In this document: one piece after another, positions 1 through 9,955 of the stretch
Layout: the number at the start of each line of letters is the position of its first letter
How positions within the stretch are numbered: the stretch's first letter is position 1
From: Enterococcus sp. DIV1094
GTDB taxonomy: Bacteria; Bacillota; Bacilli; Lactobacillales; Enterococcaceae
NCBI RefSeq assembly: GCF_017316305.2
Contig: NZ_CP147250.1
Coordinates: 3,099,001-3,163,000, forward strand
Direction of reading: 5' to 3'
DNA length: 64,000 bases
The notes under the pieces: model-generated
The model's input: only the letters and a program-made list of their open reading frames with translations
Told to the model about the DNA's origin: nothing
Databases searched by the model: none
Program-made: the position numbers and the translations under genes

Positions 1-586
1 GAAGGAAAGCTAGCCCGATCCCAATCATCAATCCTAATAATCCACCGATTGCGACATTCAACATATTGTTTGGCGAAACTGGTGTTGGATTGCTTTGTGC
101 TGCAGAAGTGATCGTTACTTTATTAACATTCAATACGTCTGCTGCTTTTGATTGGAAGACTTGTGCTGTGACATTGGCAATGTCCGTTGCATGATCGGGA
201 TTATCGACAGTTGCGACGATTTGGAACATTTGTGAATTTTGTGATTGATTGACACTGATTACTGATTTCAGCTCACCTTTAGTCAGACTTTGTCCATAAT
301 TTTGTTCAAGTTCTCGTTGGACATCGTTGATGACGACATCCCCTAAAATCATATCTTTATACGTGTTTATCAACATAACATTTGCGTTGACATCTTGTAG
401 ATTGGTATTCGCATTTTCTGCTTTTGACTGAACAATCATCTCAGCAGATGAACTGTACTTAGGTGTGATCAAAAAGAATGTCACGCCTGCAGCCAAAGCA
501 AATCCAGCAAGTGTAGTTGCAAGAATAAGCAACCAACGCTTCCTTAAAATATCAAATAATTCTCCTAGACTAATCGTTTCTTCCAT
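1..586 (-). CDS. Wzz/CpsC-like polysaccharide chain-length protein (3' end outside window)
   Basis: Partial gene: the ATG at 586 has a GGAG ribosome site, and the reading frame stays open to the window edge. The protein starts MEETISLGELFDILRKRW, has one membrane segment at about residues 18-40 (LLILATTLAGFALAAGVTFF), then an extracytoplasmic domain, and approaches a second membrane segment rich in Gly at the edge (VSPNNMLNVAIGGLLGLMIG). This is the architecture of Wzz/YveK/CpsC proteins, which act with a CpsD tyrosine kinase to set the chain length of capsular or exopolysaccharide at the membrane. The proline-containing motif before the second membrane helix is typical. The preceding minus-strand genes (sortase, membrane protein) point to a cell-surface locus continuing beyond the window. 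Confidence 0.85.
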   Translation of the reverse strand, partial: MEETISLGELFDILRKRWLLILATTLAGFALAAGVTFFLITPKYSSSAEMIVQSKAENANTNLQDVNANVMLINTYKDMILGDVVINDVQRELEQNYGQSLTKGELKSVISVNQSQNSQMFQIVATVDNPDHATDIANVTAQVFQSKAADVLNVNKVTITSAAQSNPTPVSPNNMLNVAIGGLLGLMIGIGLAFL

Positions 587-606
587 GTTTTCTCCACTTT
601 CTATCG

Positions 607-1461
607 TTAATATCTTTTCTTAACTTTGCGTCTTCTTAATAATTCGCTCAATAACCAGATGATAAAACTACAAATTATGAGCACGATCCCCCATTGAATA
701 AATGTTAAAATGAAATTGGTGAGATACGTAGTTAAAAAATGATAGAGCGACTTAGAATTGATTCCGATACGCTCGACCATTCTGGAAAGGTACACAAAAA
801 GCGGTAACGCTAAAAGCATCAGACCAGCGCCACCAACTGCATAACTTAAATAGCGCAACGCACGATGGAAAAAACGTGTGTCGATAGCAATGATTGCGAT
901 CACTAGCAGTGCGGAAACTGTCAGTGTAAAGAAAGTCAATAAGGTCAGCGTTCTCTTGTAGCCCATCACTTGCTTTCCATACGTTAAAAGATAGGGAATC
1001 TCAATATATTCACTGTAAGTTTCTATTGCAGATTTCTTCAAATTATCGATGGATTGTTGGGTTTCTGCATTGATTTCATAATCATTTTCTTTCGCATAGT
1101 CTTCGATTTTTTTCTGGATCGTTTGATCAACATCTTCTGTCCGTTCAATCATAAAAGGAATGTCGGTGTAGATCGAGCGGATGTAGTGTTCAATATTTGA
1201 TTGAACGTAGGATTGAGGAACAGCGTCTGCCAATACATCTGCGGGAATATTGCTCCCTCGACCTAAATCGCTGATTCTTTGATTGATTTCTGTGGTGATC
1301 GTTTCTGAATAGTTGGCTTCTTCCATGGCTTTTTCCATGAATTGTTGATTGAACAATGTTAGTCTCAATACAACTAAAGTCATGCCGGCAAACAAACTCA
1401 AGGAACAGATGAAAGTAAGTACCCAACGGGACCCTTTTTGCATGAATTTTTGCGTACTCAT
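607..1461 (-). CDS. Membrane protein of unknown function beside sortase and Wzz
   Basis: 284 residues starting at an ATG with AGGAGG upstream (spacing 6). One N-terminal membrane helix (about 13-35), an extracytoplasmic domain of about 130 residues rich in Glu, Asp and Gln (about 38-165), then three C-terminal membrane helices (about 170-192, 205-225, 245-272) and a basic tail (RRRKVKKRY). I do not recognise a named family. It sits 9 bp downstream of the sortase stop and 20 bp upstream of the Wzz-like start, so the genes are probably co-transcribed. A role in surface polysaccharide or surface-protein handling is inference from context only. Confidence 0.7.
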   Translation of the reverse strand: MSTQKFMQKGSRWVLTFICSLSLFAGMTLVVLRLTLFNQQFMEKAMEEANYSETITTEINQRISDLGRGSNIPADVLADAVPQSYVQSNIEHYIRSIYTDIPFMIERTEDVDQTIQKKIEDYAKENDYEINAETQQSIDNLKKSAIETYSEYIEIPYLLTYGKQVMGYKRTLTLLTFFTLTVSALLVIAIIAIDTRFFHRALRYLSYAVGGAGLMLLALPLFVYLSRMVERIGINSKSLYHFLTTYLTNFILTFIQWGIVLIICSFIIWLLSELLRRRKVKKRY

Positions 1462-1470
1462 GATTTCCTC

Positions 1471-2157
1471 CTATTTATTAGGATTGATCAACGGACCGTC
1501 AACTAACTCACAGATAACAAAAAGCCGTTCATCCGTCATGCCTAAACTATCAACAGGATAGCATGTATATAGAAGCAGTATTGGTTTATCTTTTTGACTG
1601 ATCAATTCATTGATTTCCGGATCATCTTTATGACGAATCACCATTTCTTTGACTCGATAACGGTAATTCGCGTAGGTCGTATTCGCTGTTACGATATCAT
1701 TCGTCTGAATACCGCTCAGTTTACCGAACCCATCAACATTGTGCCCACCGATTAATGAAGTTCCAGTCTCACCTATGTAGACAGAACCCATATATTGTCC
1801 GGCACCTTTTCGTAATATCTCATCGGTATCTCCAAAATACAAAGGCACATTCAAATTTAAAGAATCCACAATGATCTCACCGTAGCGTTCGCCACCTCGA
1901 GGGTAAGTGATACTACTAGATGGTAATTCATTGTTCTCATCTTTTGCGATATCTTCTTCTTTGACAGCTTCAAAGGTCTGTTCATTTGTTTCAAATGTTG
2001 GTACATCTGAAAGTAAAAATAAATTGATAGAAGAAGTGGCAAAATGAATGACAGGTCGCCCTATGACGTACATAAGAGAATAGCCTACTGCCAAAAAAAA
2101 GACAGGGGCAAAGAGCATTGCCCCTAATCTCTTCAGCAGTTTACGCTTTTTACGCAA
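1471..2157 (-). CDS. Sortase, class D-like
   Basis: 228-residue cysteine transpeptidase of the sortase family. An N-terminal membrane anchor (about residues 11-33) is followed by a short linker and the catalytic beta-barrel. The triad can be read directly: His139 in SLIGGHN, Cys199 in LLLYTCYP and Arg211 in TDERLFV. The motif order and the phrase ERYGEIIVDSLN resemble class D sortases more than the housekeeping class A, but this class call is by eye. The start overlaps the stop of the upstream substrate-like gene by 8 bp, so translation is probably coupled, and its dedicated substrate is likely that neighbour. Confidence 0.88.
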   Translation of the reverse strand: MRKKRKLLKRLGAMLFAPVFFLAVGYSLMYVIGRPVIHFATSSINLFLLSDVPTFETNEQTFEAVKEEDIAKDENNELPSSSITYPRGGERYGEIIVDSLNLNVPLYFGDTDEILRKGAGQYMGSVYIGETGTSLIGGHNVDGFGKLSGIQTNDIVTANTTYANYRYRVKEMVIRHKDDPEINELISQKDKPILLLYTCYPVDSLGMTDERLFVICELVDGPLINPNK

Positions 2158-2731
2158 TTTTCGTTTTTCTTCCTACTACAACCGCACCTGCTGCGACTAA
2201 TAGTAATGACGTAATTGCTAATGCACTAGCGATATAGTTACCGCCTGTTTGTTTGATTGGAGAGCTAGTGCTAAACGCTGGTGATGTAGTACCATCAGCA
2301 TTTTTTGCACCGATTTGAATATTGCCACCATTCCAACTTAGTATAACTAACCCTAACGCGTCAGCAACTCTCGTCACCTCTCGTTGGATCTGCATGATGA
2401 TGTCCCGCGGTAAAGCACGGATCAAATCATCAAGCGTATTGATTCCTGTCATATCTATCGTCACTGAACTTAATAGATTACGCACGTTCTGAATTCCAGT
2501 AACGGCTGTTTCTACTTGTGCATCCGTTAAATCATTTTGTTTCAAGTGATTTTCGGCTTGTGTAATGTACGTATCAGGGACAGTAAAATCTTTTCCTTGA
2601 ATAGTTACAGGTGCTTTCAACAAGTCTAGGATCTGTTGCTCATTCGCAGAAATCGCGCCAGCGGCATCTACAGGTACAGTGAACAATAATGCAGTGAAAA
2701 ATACAACTAAATATCCGACAAACTTTTTCAT
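2150..2731 (-). CDS. Secreted sortase-substrate-like surface protein
   Basis: 193 residues from the ATG at 2731, chosen because an AAAGGAGG ribosome site lies 9 bp upstream; an upstream extension is possible but would precede the signal peptide. It has a signal peptide (MKKFVGYLVVFFTALLFTVPVDAA), a small helical domain (about 25-150), and a C-terminus with a sorting-signal layout: PIKQTGG, then a hydrophobic stretch (ALAITSLLLVAAGAVVV) and a basic tail (GRKTKIA). The motif is not canonical LPxTG. The gene overlaps the sortase gene, which argues for a dedicated enzyme-substrate pair exposed on the cell wall. The exact family is not named with confidence. Confidence 0.78.
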   Translation of the reverse strand: MKKFVGYLVVFFTALLFTVPVDAAGAISANEQQILDLLKAPVTIQGKDFTVPDTYITQAENHLKQNDLTDAQVETAVTGIQNVRNLLSSVTIDMTGINTLDDLIRALPRDIIMQIQREVTRVADALGLVILSWNGGNIQIGAKNADGTTSPAFSTSSPIKQTGGNYIASALAITSLLLVAAGAVVVGRKTKIA

Positions 2732-2825
2732 CCATTCGACCTCCTTTGCATTGAATTGTGAAAACATTGAATCTTGTAAAAAAACATAGGAAATAACATT
2801 ATTCTTTATATTTCCTACAGCACTT

Positions 2826-2854
2826 ATACTATCACATAGAATTATATGACACAA
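2826..2854 (-). promoter_or_regulatory. Promoter of the substrate/sortase/Wzz operon
   Basis: On the minus strand a TTGTGT -35 box (2849-2854) and a TAGTAT -10 box (2826-2831) are separated by exactly 17 bp, about 95 bp upstream of the substrate-like gene. No other good match was seen in this gap. Confidence 0.5.
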
Positions 2855-3010
2855 TTTATATCCCTTGCTTTAACTGATGTTTTTCTGAGGCAATCTACCG
2901 CTGAATACGGGGCTCTTGGCAAGAATGAAACTAGTTGAATCAATAACTGATACATCATGAGAATAAACTATATCGATATAACCTTTTATAGGACACTCAT
3001 TTAACTCGCA

Positions 3011-3033
3011 GTGTTAGGTTTATTACCTAACAC
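3011..3033 (-). terminator. Hairpin overlapping the tsaD stop codon
   Basis: Perfect 9-bp inverted repeat GTGTTAGGT / ACCTAACAC with a 5-nt loop. The TAA stop of tsaD (3023-3025) lies in the loop and right arm. There is no uridine run, so simple intrinsic termination is doubtful; it may stabilise the mRNA 3' end. Confidence 0.35.
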
Positions 3034-4066
3034 TTGCAAGTGAGTTATCTAACACTAAGCTTGGTTCTGCATTTAGTTGATAATTTGCGAGATGCCCTTT
3101 TCGCCATTCGATGGAAGCCGCTGCACCGATCATGGCAGCATTGTCGCCGCAAAGACGTAATGGTGGTACGATCAATTCCAAATCGGGTAGCTCAGTTGCC
3201 AAGTTTTCTTTCAAACTTTTTCTTAATCCTTGATTGGCAGCCACTCCGCCTGCGAGGATCAATTGCTTCACCGGATAGGTTTTGCACGCTCGGACGGTTT
3301 TAGTTACCAACACGTCAACGACGCTTGCTTGAAAGCTTGCGGCTAGATCCGCTCGGTCTAATTCTTCCCCTCGTTGTTCTGCATTATGCACTAAATTAAT
3401 GAATGCACTTTTTAAGCCACTAAAGCTAAAATCAAAATTATCTTCACGGATCATTGCCCGAGGGAAGTTGTAGGTATCTTTGCCTTGATAAGCCAATTCA
3501 TCGATTTCTTTTCCACTCGGATAGGTCAATCCTAATACACGTCCTACTTTGTCATAGGCTTCCCCAGCGGCATCATCTCTTGTCTCACCGATGATCTCAT
3601 AAGCGCCGTCTTCTTCCATATAAACTAACTCCGTATGGCCGCCACTGACCAACAATGCCATCAATGGAAATTCATATTCTTTTTCAAAACGAGCAGAGTA
3701 AATATGTCCTGCCATATGATTGACTGGAATCAAGGGTAAGTGATTTGCCCAGGCAAAGGCTTTTGCTGCCGAGATTCCAATAAGTAAGGAGCCGACAAGT
3801 CCTGGTCCTTGTGTGACAGCGACTGCTGTGAGTTGTTCCGCTGTCACTCCCGCCTCAACTAATGCTTCTTCAAGACATAAAGTGATCTGCTCTACGTGAT
3901 GCCGACTAGCAACTTCAGGGACGATCCCCCCAAAACGTTTATGACTATTGATTTGTGAGGCAACGATATTTGATAAGATCTCTTGTCCATCTTTGACAAC
4001 AGCTACGCTGGTTTCATCGCAACTTGATTCGATTGCTAGAATCAGTTCTGTTTGTTTTTCATTCAA
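3023..4066 (-). CDS. tsaD: tRNA N6-adenosine threonylcarbamoyltransferase
   Basis: 347 residues if translation starts at the TTG at 4066, which has GGAGG 10 bp upstream and overlaps the TGA of the preceding gene; the upstream ATG at 4099 has no ribosome site and would add 11 residues inside rimI. TsaD transfers threonylcarbamoyl from TC-AMP to A37 of ANN-decoding tRNAs in a complex with TsaB and TsaE. It shows the Kae1/Gcp hallmarks: SSCDETS near the N-terminus, the metal-binding HMAGH motif (about residues 117-121) and the nucleotide-site SGGHTELV. tsaB lies upstream in the same operon, as in other Firmicutes. Confidence 0.95.
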   Translation of the reverse strand: MNEKQTELILAIESSCDETSVAVVKDGQEILSNIVASQINSHKRFGGIVPEVASRHHVEQITLCLEEALVEAGVTAEQLTAVAVTQGPGLVGSLLIGISAAKAFAWANHLPLIPVNHMAGHIYSARFEKEYEFPLMALLVSGGHTELVYMEEDGAYEIIGETRDDAAGEAYDKVGRVLGLTYPSGKEIDELAYQGKDTYNFPRAMIREDNFDFSFSGLKSAFINLVHNAEQRGEELDRADLAASFQASVVDVLVTKTVRACKTYPVKQLILAGGVAANQGLRKSLKENLATELPDLELIVPPLRLCGDNAAMIGAAASIEWRKGHLANYQLNAEPSLVLDNSLASVR

Positions 4067-4533
4067 TGTTTCATCGCCTCCGTTTTTAGCTTTGTACACA
4101 TGATGACTGCATCTTCATCTGGCTCATGATAATAGGCCTTGCGTTTGCCTACTTGGCGAAATTTTTCTGACTCATAAAGATGTTGTGCGGCGACATTTGA
4201 CTGACGTACTTCTAAAAAGACGCTATAGGCTTGGTTTGCTTTTTCTCGCTGAAGCATTTCTTGTAATAATCTCCTTGCGATACCTTTTTGTTGTTCAGTC
4301 GTCAAAACTGCGAGATTCGTCACTTCTACTTCATCAAGCACTCTGGTATATCCAAGAAAGCCAATGATTTTGTTCTCTTCGCGAACCACTAAGTAATTGG
4401 TTTGTGGTTGTTGGATATCGGTCAAAAATTGTTCTTTTGTCCAAGGCGAACCAGTTGAGAAAGCATCTTCGCTGAGTTGCCAAAGCTCGTATGCTAATTG
4501 TTCATCCTTGAAAGCTGTTTTTTCTTCAATCAC
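4063..4533 (-). CDS. rimI: Ribosomal-protein S18 alanine N-acetyltransferase (RimI), copy 2
   Basis: 156-residue GNAT acetyltransferase starting at a GTG 6 bp after the upstream paralogue's stop. The acetyl-CoA-binding core reads [20 protein letters not shown] (about 80-100), followed by the [13 protein letters not shown] motif characteristic of RimI. RimI acetylates the N-terminal alanine of S18; in Firmicutes rimI is regularly placed between tsaB and tsaD. Here two rimI-like genes stand in tandem, so one may have another target. The stop overlaps the TTG start of tsaD. Confidence 0.88.
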   Translation of the reverse strand: MIEEKTAFKDEQLAYELWQLSEDAFSTGSPWTKEQFLTDIQQPQTNYLVVREENKIIGFLGYTRVLDEVEVTNLAVLTTEQQKGIARRLLQEMLQREKANQAYSVFLEVRQSNVAAQHLYESEKFRQVGKRKAYYHEPDEDAVIMCTKLKTEAMKH

Positions 4534-4539
4534 TTTTTT

Positions 4540-5082
4540 TCACTCTTCTTTTAATATTTTTACCATGTCCAAGGCGTCTTCATTATTTTCGGTATAATAC
4601 CCTTTTTTTACTTTCCTCGATTGAAAGCCTATTTTTCGATATAAACGTTGGGCATTCTGGTTGCTGATCCGTACTTCTAAGGACATTGTTTCACATTGAT
4701 TATTGCGTGCAAATCTCTCGATCTCATTGATCAAATAGGTTCCGATTCGTTGCCGTTGATAGCTAGGACTGACCGCAATATTCGTGAGATGACAATCTAG
4801 TCCTAATATTCTAGAACCAACAAAACCGAATAATTTTTCTTTGTCGAATATCCCTAAATACAAAGTCAAGAATGGAGAAGTCAATTCGGAGATAAACGCC
4901 GTTTTTGTCCAAGGTAGTTCACCGAAATAGACTTCGCGTTCGATGCTTAACAGCTCTTTGACGTCATCGACTGTCAGTTCTCTTAATTGGTACTCTTTCT
5001 CACCAACAGTGATCGTTTTCGGTGGATAATCCTCTTTTTCTTTAAGCATCGTCCGTATATAGGCTTTAAATTTTTTCAACAT
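4540..5082 (-). CDS. rimI: RimI-like GNAT acetyltransferase, copy 1
   Basis: 180 residues; GNAT core with LTNIAVSPSYQRQRIGTYLI (about 108-127) and SLEVRISNQNAQRLYRKIGF, the pattern of RimI. It carries an extra N-terminal stretch of about 25 residues (MLKKFKAYIRTMLKEKEDY) not present in the second copy. It overlaps the end of tsaB by 17 bp and is followed after 6 bp by the other rimI-like gene. Which of the two is the S18 acetyltransferase cannot be decided from the sequence. Confidence 0.85.
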   Translation of the reverse strand: MLKKFKAYIRTMLKEKEDYPPKTITVGEKEYQLRELTVDDVKELLSIEREVYFGELPWTKTAFISELTSPFLTLYLGIFDKEKLFGFVGSRILGLDCHLTNIAVSPSYQRQRIGTYLINEIERFARNNQCETMSLEVRISNQNAQRLYRKIGFQSRKVKKGYYTENNEDALDMVKILKEE

Positions 5083-5788
5083 AGCTTTCTTCTCCTGGCG
5101 TATGTGTCTCTAGCCACTTTTCTTCTGCTTCCACTCGTTTTAAGTAACGTGGTAAAAAGGCTTGGATATCGCTGACCGGATGGCTTGAAGCACCTAATTG
5201 CGCAACGACGACACCACTAGGAATATCCCAAAGTGGCAAAGTATTACGTTTGGCAGACGGGATTGATTCTGCGATTTCCGACTCAAATTTGTGGCAATCA
5301 CTACCGACAAAAGTGATCGCTCCATCCATTTGTTTTAATTTCTCCGCTAATTCCGCAAAAGAGATATGGGTGTCTTCTAGAAGTGTTTCCAGTTTCCCAT
5401 GATGCCAACGATAGGCACCTGCGTAAACATTCTTTCTTCTTGCATCAAACATCGGTACGATGATTCCGTCGATCCCCACACAATTTGCTGCAAGTACGGC
5501 AAGGCTGGAAACCCCAACCAATTCTTTATTTAATGTGTAAGCTAATGTCTTAGCAGTTGTTACCCCGATTCTCAATCCTGTATAAGATCCTGGACCGCTT
5601 GACACAGCAACTCGGTCGATTTGTTCTGGTGTCAGTTGGCAATCTGAGATCAATTGATCCAGCGCTGGCATCAAGGTTAGACTATGGTTTTTCTTTTTAT
5701 TTACTTGGATTTGACCTAACACCGTTTGGTCTTCAATCACGCCAATCGTTAAGGTTTGATTTGCTGTATCGATCCCTAATGTAATCAT
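5066..5788 (-). CDS. tsaB: tRNA t6A biosynthesis protein TsaB
   Basis: 240 residues from the ATG at 5788, which has GAAGGGA 8 bp upstream; the frame is open 13 codons further but without a ribosome site. TsaB is the catalytically inactive TsaD paralogue that forms the TsaB-TsaD-TsaE complex. It shows LGIDTANQTLTIGV at the N-terminus and the diagnostic SSGPGSYTGLRIG motif (about 65-77). First gene of the tsaB-rimI-rimI-tsaD operon. Confidence 0.93.
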   Translation of the reverse strand: MITLGIDTANQTLTIGVIEDQTVLGQIQVNKKKNHSLTLMPALDQLISDCQLTPEQIDRVAVSSGPGSYTGLRIGVTTAKTLAYTLNKELVGVSSLAVLAANCVGIDGIIVPMFDARRKNVYAGAYRWHHGKLETLLEDTHISFAELAEKLKQMDGAITFVGSDCHKFESEIAESIPSAKRNTLPLWDIPSGVVVAQLGASSHPVSDIQAFLPRYLKRVEAEEKWLETHTPGEESYVEKI

Positions 5789-5923
5789 TTGACCGTTCCC
5801 TTCTGCTACTCTAATATCGCTTTTCATTGTAGCATACTTCCAGAGAAAAAAGGGAAGGAAAAATCAAGTTTGGCTTATGCCGCAGTTGAAATTTCATCCC
5901 TTTCGATGATTGATAACTATTCT

Positions 5924-8429
<2,506 letters not shown>

Positions 8430-8440
8430 TTTCTCTCCAC

Positions 8441-9430
8441 CTACTTTTCATACCCATTAGGATGGCTTTCATGCCATGCCCATGCAGTTTTGATGATTTC
8501 TTTCACGTCTGTATATTTAGGCGCCCAGCCCAAGATCTCTCTTGCTTTTTCACTTGATGCAATCAAGCGACTTGGATCTCCTGCTCTTCGTGGCGCGATT
8601 TTCGCAGGGATGTCACGACCTGTGACTTCTCGTGCTGCTTCTAGCATCTCTTTCACTGAATAGCCTTTGTTGCTTCCTAAATTGAAGAAGTTGCTTTCAT
8701 TGCCAGCCTTTAGATACTCCAACGCTAAAATGTGAGCAGCGATCAAATCTTCTACTTGTACGTAATCTCTGATACACGTTCCGTCTGGCGTATCATAATC
8801 GTCACCATAAACAGCCAATGCTTCTCGTTGTCCAAGAGCGACTTGTAAGATGATTGGAACTAAATGCGTTTCTGGCGTATGATCTTCGCCGATCGATGCA
8901 TCCTCTTTAGCACCTGCTACATTGAAATAGCGCAATGCAACGTAGCGCATGCCATAGGCTTCGTCACACCACTTCATCATTTTTTCCATCATCAATTTGC
9001 TTTCCCCATAAGGATTTTTCGGATTCGTTGGTGACTCCTCTGTGATCGGTGATTCTTTTGGCTCGCCATAAGTCGCAGCTGTCGAAGAAAAGACGATGCG
9101 TTTCACATCAAATTCATGCATCACTTCTAATAACACTTGCATACCATAAACATTATTATTAAAGTAAACTAATGGTTTTTCGACCGATTCGCCAACTAAA
9201 GAACTTGCCGCAAAGTGTAAGACACCTTCAATCGTTTCTTTTTGAAAAACAGAACGCAAGAAATCTTTGTCACGAATATCCCCTTCATAAAATCGTGCAT
9301 CCGTGTGGATCGCTTGGCGATGACCGGTTAATAGATTGTCCACGACTGCTACATCATAGCCCTTTTCAATTAATTGATCGACGGCATGGGAACCAATATA
9401 ACCTGCTCCGCCTAATACTAAAATTGTCAT
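8441..9430 (-). CDS. galE: UDP-glucose 4-epimerase
   Basis: 329-residue extended short-chain dehydrogenase. The NAD-binding GGAGYIGSH motif is at residues 7-15, and the catalytic YGESK (YxxxK) and upstream SSTAATYG serine segment are present. GalE interconverts UDP-galactose and UDP-glucose, feeding both galactose catabolism and glycan synthesis. It is the first gene of the gal operon, with GGAG 7 bp upstream of the ATG and regulatory repeats further upstream. Confidence 0.95.
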   Translation of the reverse strand: MTILVLGGAGYIGSHAVDQLIEKGYDVAVVDNLLTGHRQAIHTDARFYEGDIRDKDFLRSVFQKETIEGVLHFAASSLVGESVEKPLVYFNNNVYGMQVLLEVMHEFDVKRIVFSSTAATYGEPKESPITEESPTNPKNPYGESKLMMEKMMKWCDEAYGMRYVALRYFNVAGAKEDASIGEDHTPETHLVPIILQVALGQREALAVYGDDYDTPDGTCIRDYVQVEDLIAAHILALEYLKAGNESNFFNLGSNKGYSVKEMLEAAREVTGRDIPAKIAPRRAGDPSRLIASSEKAREILGWAPKYTDVKEIIKTAWAWHESHPNGYEK

Positions 9431-9531
9431 GTTAAGACTCCTTTATCCATATAATTATATTCGTTATTTATTTTAACAAAAGTGAGGATCAGAAAACAGG
9501 GACTTTTTTTGGCAGGACCTTCTTTCGATTT

Positions 9532-9564
9532 ATTTAGTAAATTTATAATAAAACATTTAGTAAA
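9532..9564 (-). promoter_or_regulatory. Direct repeat ATTTAGTAAA x2, candidate GalR operators
   Basis: Two identical 10-mers ATTTAGTAAA (9532-9541 and 9555-9564) 23 bp apart, in the divergent gap between galE and the DUF3042 gene. LacI-type operators often carry GTAAA half-sites, so these may bind GalR. This is inference from sequence and position. Confidence 0.4.
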
Positions 9565-9580
9565 CTTTTTCAACATTAAC

Positions 9581-9597
9581 TTGTAAAGGGTTTCAAA
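9581..9597. promoter_or_regulatory. cre-like site (CcpA), one mismatch
   Basis: TTGTAAAGGGTTTCAAA matches the CcpA consensus WTGNAARCGNWWNCAWW at all but one position (G instead of C). It lies about 150 bp upstream of galE and about 80 bp upstream of the DUF3042 gene. Carbon catabolite control of gal genes is common in Firmicutes. Confidence 0.4.
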
Positions 9598-9675
9598 TAA
9601 AATACGAAAGACTAGCGTTTTTCTTTGTTTTGCTTCATAATGAAGAGGTCAAATAGATAAATGAGGTGAATCATT

Positions 9676-9843
9676 ATGAAAAAATTTGTATCAGGTATTT
9701 TAGTAGGTAGCTTAGCTACTGTAGCAGCTGTTGCTGGATTAGTCACATCTGTAAAGAAAACAGTCATTGATCCAATCGACGAAAAAGAAGCAATGATTGA
9801 AGAAAATCGTAAAAAAGCAATGAGAAAACGTGTTTCAAGATAA
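9676..9843 (+). CDS. DUF3042 family small membrane protein
   Basis: 55 residues starting at an ATG with a GAGGTG ribosome site. The N-terminus is a single membrane segment (KKFVSGILVGSLATVAAVAGLV) followed by a charged tail (DEKEAMIEENRKKAMRKRVSR). This is the pattern I know as DUF3042, a short conserved protein of lactic acid bacteria with no known function. Divergent from galE and followed by two hairpin terminators. Confidence 0.85.
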   Translation: MKKFVSGILVGSLATVAAVAGLVTSVKKTVIDPIDEKEAMIEENRKKAMRKRVSR

Positions 9844-9851
9844 CAGATGAT

Positions 9852-9887
9852 GAAAAAGCGTTTTGACCACCACTCATTCGCTTTTTC
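9852..9887 (+). terminator. Terminator after DUF3042 gene
   Basis: GAAAAAGCG / CGCTTTTTC inverted repeat with an 18-nt loop starting 8 bp after the stop codon; the right arm carries its own T run. Confidence 0.6.
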
Positions 9888-9900
9888 TGTCTTATGCTCT

Positions 9901-9955
9901 AAAAAAGAACGTTCTTTCAAGAAGTGATCACTTACTTGAAAGAACGTTCTTTTTT
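9901..9955. terminator. Bidirectional terminator, perfect 21-bp stem
   Basis: Arms at 9901-9921 and 9935-9955 are exact reverse complements (21 of 21) around a 13-nt loop, A-rich at one end and T-rich at the other, so it can terminate on both strands. It overlaps the last codon region of the minus-strand flavoprotein gene by 2 bp. Confidence 0.85.
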
